NCBI RefSeq assembly: GCF_001436225.1
Contig: NZ_AYYO01000044.1
Location: 91,542 to 155,541 of the forward strand
From: Lacticaseibacillus sharpeae JCM 1186 = DSM 20505
Lineage (GTDB): Bacteria; Bacillota; Bacilli; Lactobacillales; Lactobacillaceae
Length of the DNA stretch: 64,000 nucleotides
Direction of reading: 5' to 3'
Made by a program: the position numbers and the translations under genes. A model generated the notes under the pieces. The model made no database searches, was not told the DNA's origin, and saw only the letters and a program-made list of their open reading frames with translations. Each line of letters begins with the position of its first letter. The first letter of the stretch is position 1. Below, piece by piece: positions 22,701-31,486 of this stretch.

Positions 22701-24110
22701 TTAACCGCAAGCGACCAGTGGAAGTCGATGCCAACGTGGGAAAAGAACGCGGTGATTCGCGTCCAAGGCCGCAATGAACTGGCTGACATCATGGAGGAGT
22801 ACGTGGACTGGAACTCGCTAAGTCTCAAGGAACAGCGAGCGATTGTTCACGGTGATTACAGCGGGCTGGTAAATGGTCTGGTTGAGGCTGGCAAGTGGCA
22901 AAAACTCACGCTGAAACAGCAGCAAGCAATTGTCAAAAACAAGGCAACAGCACCAATCATCTCCGCACTTGCTGAGTCTGGTAAGTGGAACGGTCTGACG
23001 ATGGAAGAGAAGAGTGCCGTGGTCAACGCCAAGGGCACTCCACAGCTCGCCGACGCCGTTATCAAGTACAAACTCTGGAATCAGCTGCCGGACAAAGAAA
23101 AGAAACTGCTGATTAATAACGCCGATGCGCGTAAGAAGTTAGCAGCGTCCAATCTTGATCTAGGTAAGTACAACTCTGTAAAAGTTGCTGAGAAGATGTT
23201 CAAGGCAAATGAAAAGAGCGTTAAGACGTCCAGCAAATCCGCTGAAGACCAAATTGCGTTTATCAACAAAATGAAAACCAAGACTAAAGTATTCAAGGGT
23301 GACGCCAAGGACGTCAAGAACAAGTCCAAAGAGTCACAGGACGCGGTAAGCAAGAACAACAGCAAAAAAGTTGACACCAAATTTTTCAAGGGTGACTCCA
23401 AGAGCATTGTGGCGAGCGGCAAAACCAGCATGGGCACACTCAAGAGTTTCAACGGCACACCAGTGCTGACGAAGGATTATAAGGGTGTTGACCACGCTAG
23501 TGCTAACGCCAACCGTGCTACCAAGGCGTCCAAAGAATTTAGCAAGCAGAAAAATCATACAGTTTGGTATAAAGCCATTTTTCAGACAATCAAATCCGTG
23601 ATTACTGGTAAGCATAAGAAGACCGGTTCAAACGATTTCAACGACGGTCTTGCCGTGGTTAACGATGCCACCGGTGGAACTTTCCGCGAAGCAATCACGC
23701 TGCCTTCTGGTGAGACTTTTATCCCACAAGGCCGCAACGTGGTCATGGCACTTCCACGTCACGCGCGGATTGAGACTGCCACTGCTACCGCACGCAAGTA
23801 CGGGATTCCGAAGTTTGCTAACGGGACGTCTGACTTTACCGGCGCAACCACTACTCTGCAAAATCTCCACAGTGAGACAGTGCAGGCGGTGACCGTTCAG
23901 TCCAGCTCCACCACAGATGATGGTGTGGCAAAAGCACTTAAGACACTCAATGTGCTGGTTGCTGAATTGCTGGATTACACGCCGTCAATCGAAGGAGTCG
24001 TTCAGCTTGATAACAGTCGTGAAGTTGGCCACTGGGTTGCGAAGAGCGTTACCAATGAGCAAGCGCGGGCAAACAGATTGTACAACCGCAGTAGAGGGGT
24101 GAACATCTAA
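19728..24110 (+). CDS. Tape measure protein (TP901-type)
   Basis: A 1460-residue tail length ruler. The N-terminal coiled coil (ELKAQDIAFKGSEKSVNGMK) is followed by the TP901-type core near residues 190-420 (QTMGAMPSILDATKASGDDF, AGFQDMGEAMTYVGPVANSA, AAAIGLMSNQGIEGSVAGTA). Hydrophobic segments near residues 515-625 (LLASLAPIAPAILGVAAVAG) may enter the host membrane. Five 30-residue repeats span about residues 993-1142, then Lys-rich repeats (VFKGDAKDVK, FFKGDSKSIV). At about 0.15 nm per residue (a general rule) the tail would be roughly 200 nm. AAAGGAGG SD. Confidence 0.95.
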   Translation: MAGSLGHLAATVSLNIDPFRASARTLSSTIKATTAELKAQDIAFKGSEKSVNGMKTVYGTLERQSKQLQARLKAEQQTLKERSEAVAKGGDDMEKLTTREANAAAALNKTAAQIANNKNRMEALNKEILLQSSSWTKLSEKAMAFSKVTGKIGGALSSFGSKATMAVTAPLAVGFTAAAKSAIDFNSQISSIGPLLTNGGTVTAKYRAQLDKMAESSKKWAVQYGTSTKSINDGMSEMVKRGYSAEQTMGAMPSILDATKASGDDFNDVMHVSTSVLEQFGLKSNSTAGMLKNTQRVTDSLTLIANKTAAGFQDMGEAMTYVGPVANSAGISLEQTAAAIGLMSNQGIEGSVAGTALRGALTRLMKPSKQNAQGFKELGINVADFKKGTLTLPDMLDKIKKNTTGWTKEQKSAAIATAFGTNAQAGMNVLISEGGDALRKMTSDAKNASGTTAKIAESMNNTQAAKVAKFKESINVLGITIGQKLLPTLTPLIDKATQVIKSFSEMDSHTQQSIIKWGLFAAAVGPVARTLGSVFNVMHGTGSAIGAVTGGLGRATTAAKLGAGGFSIIKSAFSKTAFEALKVAPAAGVAADGLGVAGAAGTGLLASLAPIAPAILGVAAVAGTGYAAWKLWGEGAVESANRTKEWGSDIGASADKSAGAIKKASGEISGALDNTNQSAKTNAKQIAEGFNSMTKAAQKAATESDKAAKKLAKSLGGSAGDALLKAAAKEKAADDKRIAQMKSNTKKAESITRSANKTGEALTADQIQILDNLRKDDAQKAIKTLKLSGSEQKNVLKAILGEKTKMTAQQAAEQRQDSLIAWQQEAIDYNKAQTKIKNDAKLTKAEKNATLEGLEKDHQSKLNTIYQGAIQAMKSQGMSNHEVQQQLQNDYGLTETAAENSMDAYTKAMSKGVQSNKQFAAAVSDGMSASAKKAGNAWNSLVLNPKTGKVVTNLSQVLKDTANTKVGWNKLVFELKYAKISSNAKQAIVDALTASDQWKSMPTWEKNAVIRVQGRNELADIMEEYVDWNSLSLKEQRAIVHGDYSGLVNGLVEAGKWQKLTLKQQQAIVKNKATAPIISALAESGKWNGLTMEEKSAVVNAKGTPQLADAVIKYKLWNQLPDKEKKLLINNADARKKLAASNLDLGKYNSVKVAEKMFKANEKSVKTSSKSAEDQIAFINKMKTKTKVFKGDAKDVKNKSKESQDAVSKNNSKKVDTKFFKGDSKSIVASGKTSMGTLKSFNGTPVLTKDYKGVDHASANANRATKASKEFSKQKNHTVWYKAIFQTIKSVITGKHKKTGSNDFNDGLAVVNDATGGTFREAITLPSGETFIPQGRNVVMALPRHARIETATATARKYGIPKFANGTSDFTGATTTLQNLHSETVQAVTVQSSSTTDDGVAKALKTLNVLVAELLDYTPSIEGVVQLDNSREVGHWVAKSVTNEQARANRLYNRSRGVNI
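22704..23153 (+). repeat. Five tandem 30-residue repeats inside the tape measure gene
   Basis: Five consecutive 90-bp units encode 30-residue repeats with the pattern W-x2-L/M-x3-E/Q-x2-A-h-V-x7-L-x3-h. Examples are the starts EAGKWQKLTLKQQQAIVKNK and ESGKWNGLTMEEKSAVVNAK. The DNA has diverged, so the repeat is clear only in protein. Repeat number could tune tail length. Confidence 0.75.
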
Positions 24111-25618
24111 TGACGATTATGTATTTTAATGGAAACCAGATTGGTGACCGGTTTTTGCAATTTAATCCAAAACGGGGTGCGCTTCCCGAAGTGGAAAATA
24201 CGGTGGTCACTGTCGGTCGTTCTAACGGTGGCCGTTTTCAATATGGGCGTTTTAAGCCACGCGTAATTACTGTGGATTATGATGTGTCAACAATCTCACA
24301 GCGCGAGTTTGAAAAGCGTATGGCACCGCTACTGTACACTAGCGAACCCGCAAAGCTGGTATTCTCGGATGCACCGAATGAATACTGGATGGCAAAAGTT
24401 GATGGTTCAATCAGTTTAGAGCGAGCTTACTACCTTGGTTCGGGTACAATCAATTTCATCGTCCCCGATGGTCTGGCGCACGCGACTACCCCGACAGTAG
24501 TCTCTGGACTCTCGCCACTGAAGCTACCGAACGTTGGCACTGCACCAGCGTGGCCGATTTATAAAGTCACGATGAAGTCCGAAAACGGTTATGTGCAGAT
24601 TGGAACACCGCAGGGCTATGTGGAGTTCGGCGACCCTGAGCAAGTGGATAAGACCGAGCAGAGCAAGGCCAGCAAGGTAGTCAATATTGACTACCGGAGT
24701 GAGCCGACCGCTGACGGCTACGCGATGAACGCCAACTGTGTGACGGTCTACCCGCAGCGGCTGTTTAAGGACGGTGACGAGTACACCAATCACATGGTAG
24801 GCACCTTGCAGTATGGCGAGGGGCCAACTAAGGAAGCGGCTACCAGCGCGTTCGACGATGGCACGCCGGCCGGTGGCATGGATGTGTCTAACTGGCATGG
24901 GCCAGCGGTGCACTTCGATGTACCCGAACCGACCGAAGACCCAGATTCAACGGACTTCAGCTACAAGGCCCGGGCGGAGTTTCAGGCCGGTGACGGTATG
25001 GGCCGTGAGGAGTTCACGCTCGAAAGTGGCGGCCTACCGGCATTCTCAATCGTAATTCGCGACTCCAGCAATTATGGGAAGACGAAGATTATAGAGTGCT
25101 GGCAAGGGACGACAATCATCGACACGCACACGCTGTCGGCTAAGTCAGGCGCGTTCTTTGAGGCATCAATCACGCGGCAAGGCGACAGCGTGCTGTACAA
25201 GTTCGCACAGATTACGAAGCTGACTAGCGACACGTCATATAAGGCGGGTTACACGTACAATCATCCGCTGAATGTCGATGGCTTGGCTGATGTGCCGATT
25301 GATGGCATCACCCAGTGGATGATGGCTTACGGCGAGATTATGCCAGTCGATATGTACTGGACGGACACGAAGTTCACATGGACGAATATCGAGTATACGC
25401 AGAACGAGCCGAACTTCTTCAACGAAGGCGATGAGTTTGTCGTTGACCCCGCGCACCGTAAGGCTTACCTGAACGGCGTGGAATCAGAGTTGTACACGGT
25501 TGGCAACAATTGGGACGCGTTGAAGGTTTATGACCCGTACACCCCGATTGCGGTTATCCCGTCATCATGGGCCGAACCACCGGAAGTCGAAGTCACACTT
25601 GAGGAGGCATATTACTAG
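24110..25618 (+). CDS. Distal tail protein (Dit), long form with inserted domain
   Basis: 502 residues, about twice the basic Dit length. The N-terminal ring-forming domain is clear (RVITVDYDVSTISQREFEKR, SLERAYYLGSGTINFIVPDG), and the C-terminal end of the Dit fold returns near residue 430 (FFNEGDEFVVDPAHRKAYLN). Between about residues 185 and 425 lies an extra beta-rich, jelly-roll-like domain (HGPAVHFDVPEPTEDPD, ARAEFQAGDGMGREEF), as in 'evolved' Dits with carbohydrate-binding modules. It may add sugar binding to the tail tip. It overlaps the tape measure stop and the Tal start. Confidence 0.85.
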   Translation: MTIMYFNGNQIGDRFLQFNPKRGALPEVENTVVTVGRSNGGRFQYGRFKPRVITVDYDVSTISQREFEKRMAPLLYTSEPAKLVFSDAPNEYWMAKVDGSISLERAYYLGSGTINFIVPDGLAHATTPTVVSGLSPLKLPNVGTAPAWPIYKVTMKSENGYVQIGTPQGYVEFGDPEQVDKTEQSKASKVVNIDYRSEPTADGYAMNANCVTVYPQRLFKDGDEYTNHMVGTLQYGEGPTKEAATSAFDDGTPAGGMDVSNWHGPAVHFDVPEPTEDPDSTDFSYKARAEFQAGDGMGREEFTLESGGLPAFSIVIRDSSNYGKTKIIECWQGTTIIDTHTLSAKSGAFFEASITRQGDSVLYKFAQITKLTSDTSYKAGYTYNHPLNVDGLADVPIDGITQWMMAYGEIMPVDMYWTDTKFTWTNIEYTQNEPNFFNEGDEFVVDPAHRKAYLNGVESELYTVGNNWDALKVYDPYTPIAVIPSSWAEPPEVEVTLEEAYY

Positions 25619-28600
25619 TGGATTATTTATTTGTGGATAGAATGCGCCGACTGATTGCGACGGTGCCGACAGACAGCGTTGATGGTTTGTGCATTAGTTC
25701 TGATGATGAAATTGTGACTATCAATGGTTCACGCAATCTAACATTGGAACTGACTTACAGCGCGGACACAGTACTGTTGGCGGCAAAAACCGGAGCAATT
25801 GGTAATCTGGTGATGTATAAGGACGAAGACAAGAATCCCGTTGTGATGGAAATTGTTAAGTCTGTCCGTGACCCACTAAATTACACGTACACGCTGTCTG
25901 CTGATACTGCTGGTGCGGATTTAATCGACGAAACAGTAGATACGTATGACGCAGATGATGAATACACAATCGACTACTATGTAGATAAATTCACATGGGA
26001 CAGCGGTTGGGAAATTCGGCTTAATCAGGTTACCGAAAAAGCACTGAAACTAAAGTATGACAACGAGGACGAAACTGCGCTTGCTCGGGCACTAAATGTG
26101 GCGTCTGATTTTGGAGCAGAGCTAGACTTCGCCTTCACCATTGACACCGACCACACGGTGCACAAGTACATTGACATCTATGCCGCACGTGGTTCACAGA
26201 CCAACGCTGAACTGGTACGGGATATCAACGTAAACAACGTGACCAGCACCACCGACATCTACGACATGTTTACCAGCGTCAAGGCCAAGTCTGACGTTAA
26301 TGATAAAGACGGTAATCCAATCACGCTTAAGGGTATGACTTGGCAGAGCGATGATGGCCGCTACGTCCTGGGGTCTGACGGCATTCTCCGGGACACCGTG
26401 GCCGTGCATAAGTGGAGTCGGATTCTGTCAGAGGATAACCCCGACCCGTCCACGCACCACCTACAGCGGGTTAAGAAGTATACAACCGGACTGGACACGG
26501 CTTCAGACGATAATCCAAAGTACAAGCAGTACCCGGATAAAGTCGAAGCTAAGAACAAGGACATTGCGTCCCAGAAGAAAAAGATTACCGCGACCGACGC
26601 ATATATCAAATCGCAGAACGGTTACATTGCGAAGAAGCAGAAGTACATTGCTGAGTGCAACGCACGCATCGCAGCGTATGAGAAGAAGCAGAAGTACACA
26701 TATCCTGCGAAGAAGGCCGCTTATCTGGTGAAAGTCAAGTCATTGCAGGCTGAACTTGCTAAGGGTGGGACAGCAAGCCATGTAAAATCGCTGGCGAACC
26801 AGATTGCTACTCAGCAACGGCTGGCGGCAAATCAGGACAAGTATGCGGCAAAACAGAGCAAGTATATAGCTAAGCAGCAGGCTTACATCAAGGCTGCCAA
26901 TGCAGCGATTAAAGGATATAAGAAGAAGATTGCGGATTACAACGCCAAGATTAAGGGCTACAACGCGACCATCGACAAGGATAACTCTGACATCACTGAC
27001 CTGAACGCTGGTAAAGTCGCACTCTACAACGACGTGCAGTCTAAAACGCTAGATCTAGCACTTGCCGACCTCAAGGCTCACAACGAACCGGCGGTTAACT
27101 ACGAGACTGACATTGCACTGCTACCTGACACGGTGCGTCTAGGCGATACCGTCCACATCGTCGATGACGAAGAAGGCACGTACCTGAGTAGTCGGGTGCT
27201 GCAGATTGAGACGTCGCGCGCGGCGGGCACACGGGTGGCTACCATGGGTAACTATCTGATTGAGCAGCGACAAGCGGAGAACGCGGACGCCGCACTGGCA
27301 CAGAAGATTGACTATGCGACGCAGGGTCTCCAGAAGGACTCTGCGCAGGGTAAGAAGTTTCAGGCCGAGATTGATGAGCGGCTGGCAAACGCAGACACTG
27401 AGGCCGCACAGCTTGAGCAAAAGCTGACTGACAATAAGGCGTACTACGACAAGGAGGTTTCTGACCTCAATGCCGCTGTAGCTACCGCTCAGCAAGCTGC
27501 TATCGACACCGCTAAGACTGACCTCGAGACAACTATGGGGACGTACAAGGGCGAGGTTGATAAGCAGTTTAAGGAGTACAACGACGGCTACGACTTGAAG
27601 CTCACTGAAGCGGACGGACGTATCAGCACGCTGACTGACTCAATCGATGGCTTCCAAGCCAAGGTTGAGGACACTGTCACCGGCATATCATCGAAGTTTG
27701 ATGTGCTGTCGGACTCGGTTAACGCAACCATCAGCAAGGACAACCTCCAAGCACTCTTTGCGGTGCAAATCCAAGACGGCACGGCGTCCATCGTCGACCG
27801 CCTGACTGACGCAGAGGGCAACATTGAGGCAACCACCAAGCTCGCCAACGGGATTCAGCAGAGTGTGGAGAGCTTGACGACCAACACTTCCACGCAAATC
27901 AACCAATTATCGGACTTAATCGACTTGCGGGCGACGAGTGCGGACGTGAAAGCCCAGATTGATGTGGCGACCAAGGGGCTTAACGCCTCAATCGAGAGTG
28001 TGGACGGAAAGACAGTCAATCTTGGTGCCACGATTGATGACATTACCGGCTGGCAGGCAACGGTTGACGATTCGGTGAGCGGACTAAAGAACCAGATGAC
28101 CAGCACAACCGATACGTGGAACCAGAAGTTGACGGACGCCAAGAACAGCCTAACCACGCAGATTAGCTCCAGTGTGGCGAACGGGCTGGCAAGCATTGAC
28201 CTGAAGGCTAATGGTGGTTACTTATCAATCGCCGGTAACGGGTCAACCAGCAAGGTTTGGCTCGGCGGGGACAATCTTTACCTGACCGGTGACACGCATG
28301 TGGAAGGGGATTTCTTCCTGACAGAGGTCAACAACAGTCTGGACAGCTTAAAACTAGATACCTCAGGCATGTTTTTAAAACAAGGTGGAGATGACATCGG
28401 GTGGATTCACACCAATAACCTGGTCGACCACGAACAATACGATGGTTTGCTGTTCGATTTGAAAGCGAAGGGTGATTACATGGCATGGGGCGCGCAGAAT
28501 GCTAACGGTCCAGATGGCGATTACCCCATTAAATTAGCATGGTGGCGCAGCGACGTAGCCAAAGCAATCGGCGACGACACCGTGGCCGGTTTTCAATTCA

Positions 28601-28989
28601 GCGACCCGGTTCAATTTGACAAAAATATTCACATTCCAAATGCTAATGGGGAATTATCGTTTGCTAAAACAAATCTCAGCGGCAACGCTACGACGTCTCC
28701 TTACCCGTATTTCGGGCGTGCAAGTGGTAATGCAGGATTCGCGTATGGCTCTAGCGCCGTTTACATGGTTCAGGGCGGTAATTGGAGCCGAGTGGTGAAC
28801 ACTCATGACCCGTTCAAGCCGGATGGCGGTGCTTATCAGAATTTGCAATTTACGACAATGGTATCTAACAACACGTATTATCCTGCATTAACGAATCAGG
28901 AAGGCAAGGTCGGAATACTTTTTGGTTCAACCGAATTGTATTTGATGAGGGACGGGAAACCATACCCGCTCAGCGGAATTCTTAAATAG
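25618..28989 (+). CDS. Tail-associated lysin/tail tip protein (Tal, prophage endopeptidase tail family)
   Basis: GTG 25618 overlaps the Dit stop (TAGTG). The 1123-residue protein has a gp27-like hub region (RMRRLIATVPTDSV near the start, ending LLPDTVRLGDTVHIVDDEEG about residue 510). That region is interrupted near residues 297-475 by a Lys/Tyr/Ala-rich helical insertion. A long coiled-coil region follows (to about residue 870), then a C-terminal beta-rich fibre-like part (YLSIAGNGSTSKVWLGGDNL). It forms the tail tip and may contact the cell wall. No catalytic motif could be confirmed. Confidence 0.85.
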   Translation: MDYLFVDRMRRLIATVPTDSVDGLCISSDDEIVTINGSRNLTLELTYSADTVLLAAKTGAIGNLVMYKDEDKNPVVMEIVKSVRDPLNYTYTLSADTAGADLIDETVDTYDADDEYTIDYYVDKFTWDSGWEIRLNQVTEKALKLKYDNEDETALARALNVASDFGAELDFAFTIDTDHTVHKYIDIYAARGSQTNAELVRDINVNNVTSTTDIYDMFTSVKAKSDVNDKDGNPITLKGMTWQSDDGRYVLGSDGILRDTVAVHKWSRILSEDNPDPSTHHLQRVKKYTTGLDTASDDNPKYKQYPDKVEAKNKDIASQKKKITATDAYIKSQNGYIAKKQKYIAECNARIAAYEKKQKYTYPAKKAAYLVKVKSLQAELAKGGTASHVKSLANQIATQQRLAANQDKYAAKQSKYIAKQQAYIKAANAAIKGYKKKIADYNAKIKGYNATIDKDNSDITDLNAGKVALYNDVQSKTLDLALADLKAHNEPAVNYETDIALLPDTVRLGDTVHIVDDEEGTYLSSRVLQIETSRAAGTRVATMGNYLIEQRQAENADAALAQKIDYATQGLQKDSAQGKKFQAEIDERLANADTEAAQLEQKLTDNKAYYDKEVSDLNAAVATAQQAAIDTAKTDLETTMGTYKGEVDKQFKEYNDGYDLKLTEADGRISTLTDSIDGFQAKVEDTVTGISSKFDVLSDSVNATISKDNLQALFAVQIQDGTASIVDRLTDAEGNIEATTKLANGIQQSVESLTTNTSTQINQLSDLIDLRATSADVKAQIDVATKGLNASIESVDGKTVNLGATIDDITGWQATVDDSVSGLKNQMTSTTDTWNQKLTDAKNSLTTQISSSVANGLASIDLKANGGYLSIAGNGSTSKVWLGGDNLYLTGDTHVEGDFFLTEVNNSLDSLKLDTSGMFLKQGGDDIGWIHTNNLVDHEQYDGLLFDLKAKGDYMAWGAQNANGPDGDYPIKLAWWRSDVAKAIGDDTVAGFQFSDPVQFDKNIHIPNANGELSFAKTNLSGNATTSPYPYFGRASGNAGFAYGSSAVYMVQGGNWSRVVNTHDPFKPDGGAYQNLQFTTMVSNNTYYPALTNQEGKVGILFGSTELYLMRDGKPYPLSGILK

Positions 28990-28999
28990 GAGAAAAAAT

Positions 29000-29215
29000 A
29001 TGAATAACGAACATAACGATTTTGCAAACAAGGTAGCCAGCAACCTAGCAGTTAAGCTTGCCCGCATAGAGGTCAATAACTCTGCGCTAGAAGTGCAGCG
29101 TGACAGTCTGGCAGCGCAGGTTAAGTCATTGACGGACGAGATGGCTAAGGCGAAGGAGGCACAGACTGATGGAGACACCGACATTTCCGCTGCTGACGCT
29201 GACGGTAGCAAGTAA
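29000..29215 (+). CDS. Small coiled-coil phage protein (71 aa)
   Basis: A strong GGAG SD precedes ATG 29000. The product is nearly all helix (LARIEVNNSALEVQRDSLAA, VKSLTDEMAKAKEAQ) with a disordered acidic tail. It overlaps the BppU-like gene by 47 nt. Similar small coiled-coil proteins occur beside baseplate genes; function unknown. Confidence 0.65.
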   Translation: MNNEHNDFANKVASNLAVKLARIEVNNSALEVQRDSLAAQVKSLTDEMAKAKEAQTDGDTDISAADADGSK

Positions 29216-30119
29216 CTCCGGCATTCCACAGGAGCGCTTCGCAACGCAGGGCGACAAGGGACGCCAGCAACTGCTGGTCATTACGGACGGCGGTACAATC
29301 GGAGCGGATTCACTCGGATTCCGTGCCAGTCTGCCCGATGGTAATTTTGTCGACGTACGCGAAGGGTTCACCGTCAGCGATGACCAGATTCAATTCGCGA
29401 TTCCAGACCAGACATTTTCGGCAAACGGCAGGGTGACCTGCTATTTTTATGTGTTCGATGGCGACACGATTCTGGCGTCCACGAACAAGTTCACGTATAT
29501 CGTGGCTCCGCAGTTTGAGCGCGGTGTGGGTGGGTCAAGCTACAGTAAGACGCTGGAGACGCTCAAAGCCGACATGGAGTCCACGCTGGCCGACCTCAAA
29601 ACAGAGGTGTCTAAGTGGATGGCGTCTGCCGACGTGGAGGGTGAGGTCAAGCGGCAACTGGCGTCCACGCTGTCTGCTATCCAGAGCTGGGAGCAGACAC
29701 AGAAAACGGCGCTGGACGCTAGTGCTAGTGAGCTGACCAAGGCCCAAGCGCAGTGGATTGACGAGTACAACACTCTGACCGCAGAATTGGCAACACTCAA
29801 GACTGCACAGGCCAACGCCGAGAAGGCCACGTCTGACGCTACGACAGCCACCACGCAAGCCACGCAAGCTGCGACTACCGCCACCGCATCAGCCAAGGCC
29901 GCGGACACCAGCAAGGCTAACGCAGACAAGGCAGCATCCACAGCCACGCAAGCCGCCACGGACGCAAGCAAGGCCACGACCGACAGCAAACAAGCTACCG
30001 CAGACGCCAAGGCTGCTACCGAGCTGGCTAAGCAAGCCGCCGATAATGCGAATAACGTTTCGGCGACTATCACGGATGCAGATTTGGCCGCATGGATTAC
30101 ACAGGAAGCAGGTAAATAG
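29169..30119 (+). CDS. BppU-like upper baseplate protein
   Basis: A 316-residue protein. The N-terminal about 125 residues fit the BppU N-terminal domain (IPQERFATQGDKGRQQLLVI, GRVTCYFYVFDGDTILAST). A coiled coil follows, then a low-complexity Ala/Thr/Lys stretch (residues about 215-300). The repeat part probably forms a long flexible helical bundle that presents the receptor-binding protein encoded next. ATG 29169 has AAGGAGG upstream inside the preceding gene. Confidence 0.82.
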   Translation: METPTFPLLTLTVASNSGIPQERFATQGDKGRQQLLVITDGGTIGADSLGFRASLPDGNFVDVREGFTVSDDQIQFAIPDQTFSANGRVTCYFYVFDGDTILASTNKFTYIVAPQFERGVGGSSYSKTLETLKADMESTLADLKTEVSKWMASADVEGEVKRQLASTLSAIQSWEQTQKTALDASASELTKAQAQWIDEYNTLTAELATLKTAQANAEKATSDATTATTQATQAATTATASAKAADTSKANADKAASTATQAATDASKATTDSKQATADAKAATELAKQAADNANNVSATITDADLAAWITQEAGK

Positions 30120-30120
30120 A

Positions 30121-31473
30121 ATGAACTGGACAGAGAAACTAGCTAAGATTTTACGCGATAAAGTAGTACGGTCAGTCAATGGCGTGACGCCGACTGACGG
30201 GGAGGTGGCACTGGTATCGAGTCCTTTCAATTTGCTGCTGGACTCGAACCAAAGCTTGATGCCCTTCAATAATAAAAGTTGGACACATGACAGCAAGTTT
30301 GTTACTGGCGAAAGAGCAGTTGCACTTGCTGGTAAGACGGTTTCTGTCTCAGTAGACATTGAAAACGGGCCAGAACAGAAAACACATCTAGGTGTTTTCT
30401 ACCTCAACGCCAGTGGTGCCCGCACTGTTATAAAGGTTCCGGTCACACCAGCATACATTGAAGCGGGGGCAAGTGGGACATTTACGACAACTCTTGTGGT
30501 TCCTACGGACATCACCGACAGATTGGAAGTTTGTGTACTTGGCGCGATACAAGATTGGACGGCTAATATCGGCCACGAGATGATAAATCTTGGTAACTAC
30601 CCTATGCCATACGCTCCGGCGGTGGTCACTAGTTTCGGTGGGCAGCTGCCTGATAGCGAGGGCAACATCGATATGAGCGCGTATGCTACGCAGAGCGGGG
30701 ACAATGTTTGGAGCGGGCACAACGAGTTTACTGGTACCGGCGGGCTCCCGAATGCAGAGGCCTTTAGAAAGGGAACGTTTGATTTCAACGCCACTTCGGG
30801 GTCATTCATCATGCAAATCGAGTCAAGTGCGGGGACATACAAGAATGGGCCGACTAATCCCGGGGCCGATGAGGGGGAGTTTGGTTGGGGGACCGCAGTA
30901 GCCTTCGATGACGGCGTTCAGGGTACACAGCTTGTGTTTCCTGACAACGGACAGTATGTACACATGAGAATTCGAGACGCCAATGGAAAATGGAAAGTTT
31001 GGACGAGACTGGCAACCGACAGCGACATCACCTCGTTAAATAACAAGATTTCCGCCCTCGAAGCCCAAATTTCGGGGGGGGCAGTAAACCTGATTGACAG
31101 AACAGGGGAACTGGTTGGACAGATGTTGAGTGCTGATGGGACACAGCAAGCGTTTGACGCTTCTGACTTGATGGCAAACCACATACCGGTGCAGCCAGGC
31201 CATATCCTGAAATTTGCAGTCACCGGGGTTTACCTGAACAATTCGTATGCTTTCCGATGGAATTACTATGACTCCACAGGGCAGTATATGGGCCGTCAAT
31301 CCACTGCCATTAATAATTTTGAGTGGATAGTCCCTGATGGCGTCGCGTCAATCTGGGTCAGCTACCCAAGCACCGGCGAAGTAAGCTTAACCGATGTAAC
31401 GATCATTGAAACTCGCATTGAATTGCTAGAAGCAAAAATGGTGGCAACTACCGCCACAACCACCACAGCATAA
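30121..31473 (+). CDS. Tail fibre / receptor-binding protein candidate
   Basis: ATG 30121 starts 2 nt after the BppU stop. The 450-residue protein begins with an N-terminal adaptor (NWTEKLAKILRDKVVRSVNG, then a VNGVTPTDGEVAL motif common in phage fibres). Beta-rich domains and a conserved-looking VRIRD-type strand region (YVHMRIRDANGKWKVWTRLA) follow, and it ends in a Thr/Ala tail. Position after BppU and before the lysis genes fits a receptor-binding protein. The specificity domain is not recognised. Confidence 0.72.
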   Translation: MNWTEKLAKILRDKVVRSVNGVTPTDGEVALVSSPFNLLLDSNQSLMPFNNKSWTHDSKFVTGERAVALAGKTVSVSVDIENGPEQKTHLGVFYLNASGARTVIKVPVTPAYIEAGASGTFTTTLVVPTDITDRLEVCVLGAIQDWTANIGHEMINLGNYPMPYAPAVVTSFGGQLPDSEGNIDMSAYATQSGDNVWSGHNEFTGTGGLPNAEAFRKGTFDFNATSGSFIMQIESSAGTYKNGPTNPGADEGEFGWGTAVAFDDGVQGTQLVFPDNGQYVHMRIRDANGKWKVWTRLATDSDITSLNNKISALEAQISGGAVNLIDRTGELVGQMLSADGTQQAFDASDLMANHIPVQPGHILKFAVTGVYLNNSYAFRWNYYDSTGQYMGRQSTAINNFEWIVPDGVASIWVSYPSTGEVSLTDVTIIETRIELLEAKMVATTATTTTA

Positions 31474-31486
31474 GGAGGAAACTAAC

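Noticed and set aside
29820..30060. Repetitive Ala/Thr codons (GCC ACG CAA GCC) considered as a CRISPR or DNA repeat array.
   Set aside because: The pattern is irregular and in frame with a low-complexity BppU tail; there are no spacers or conserved repeat units.
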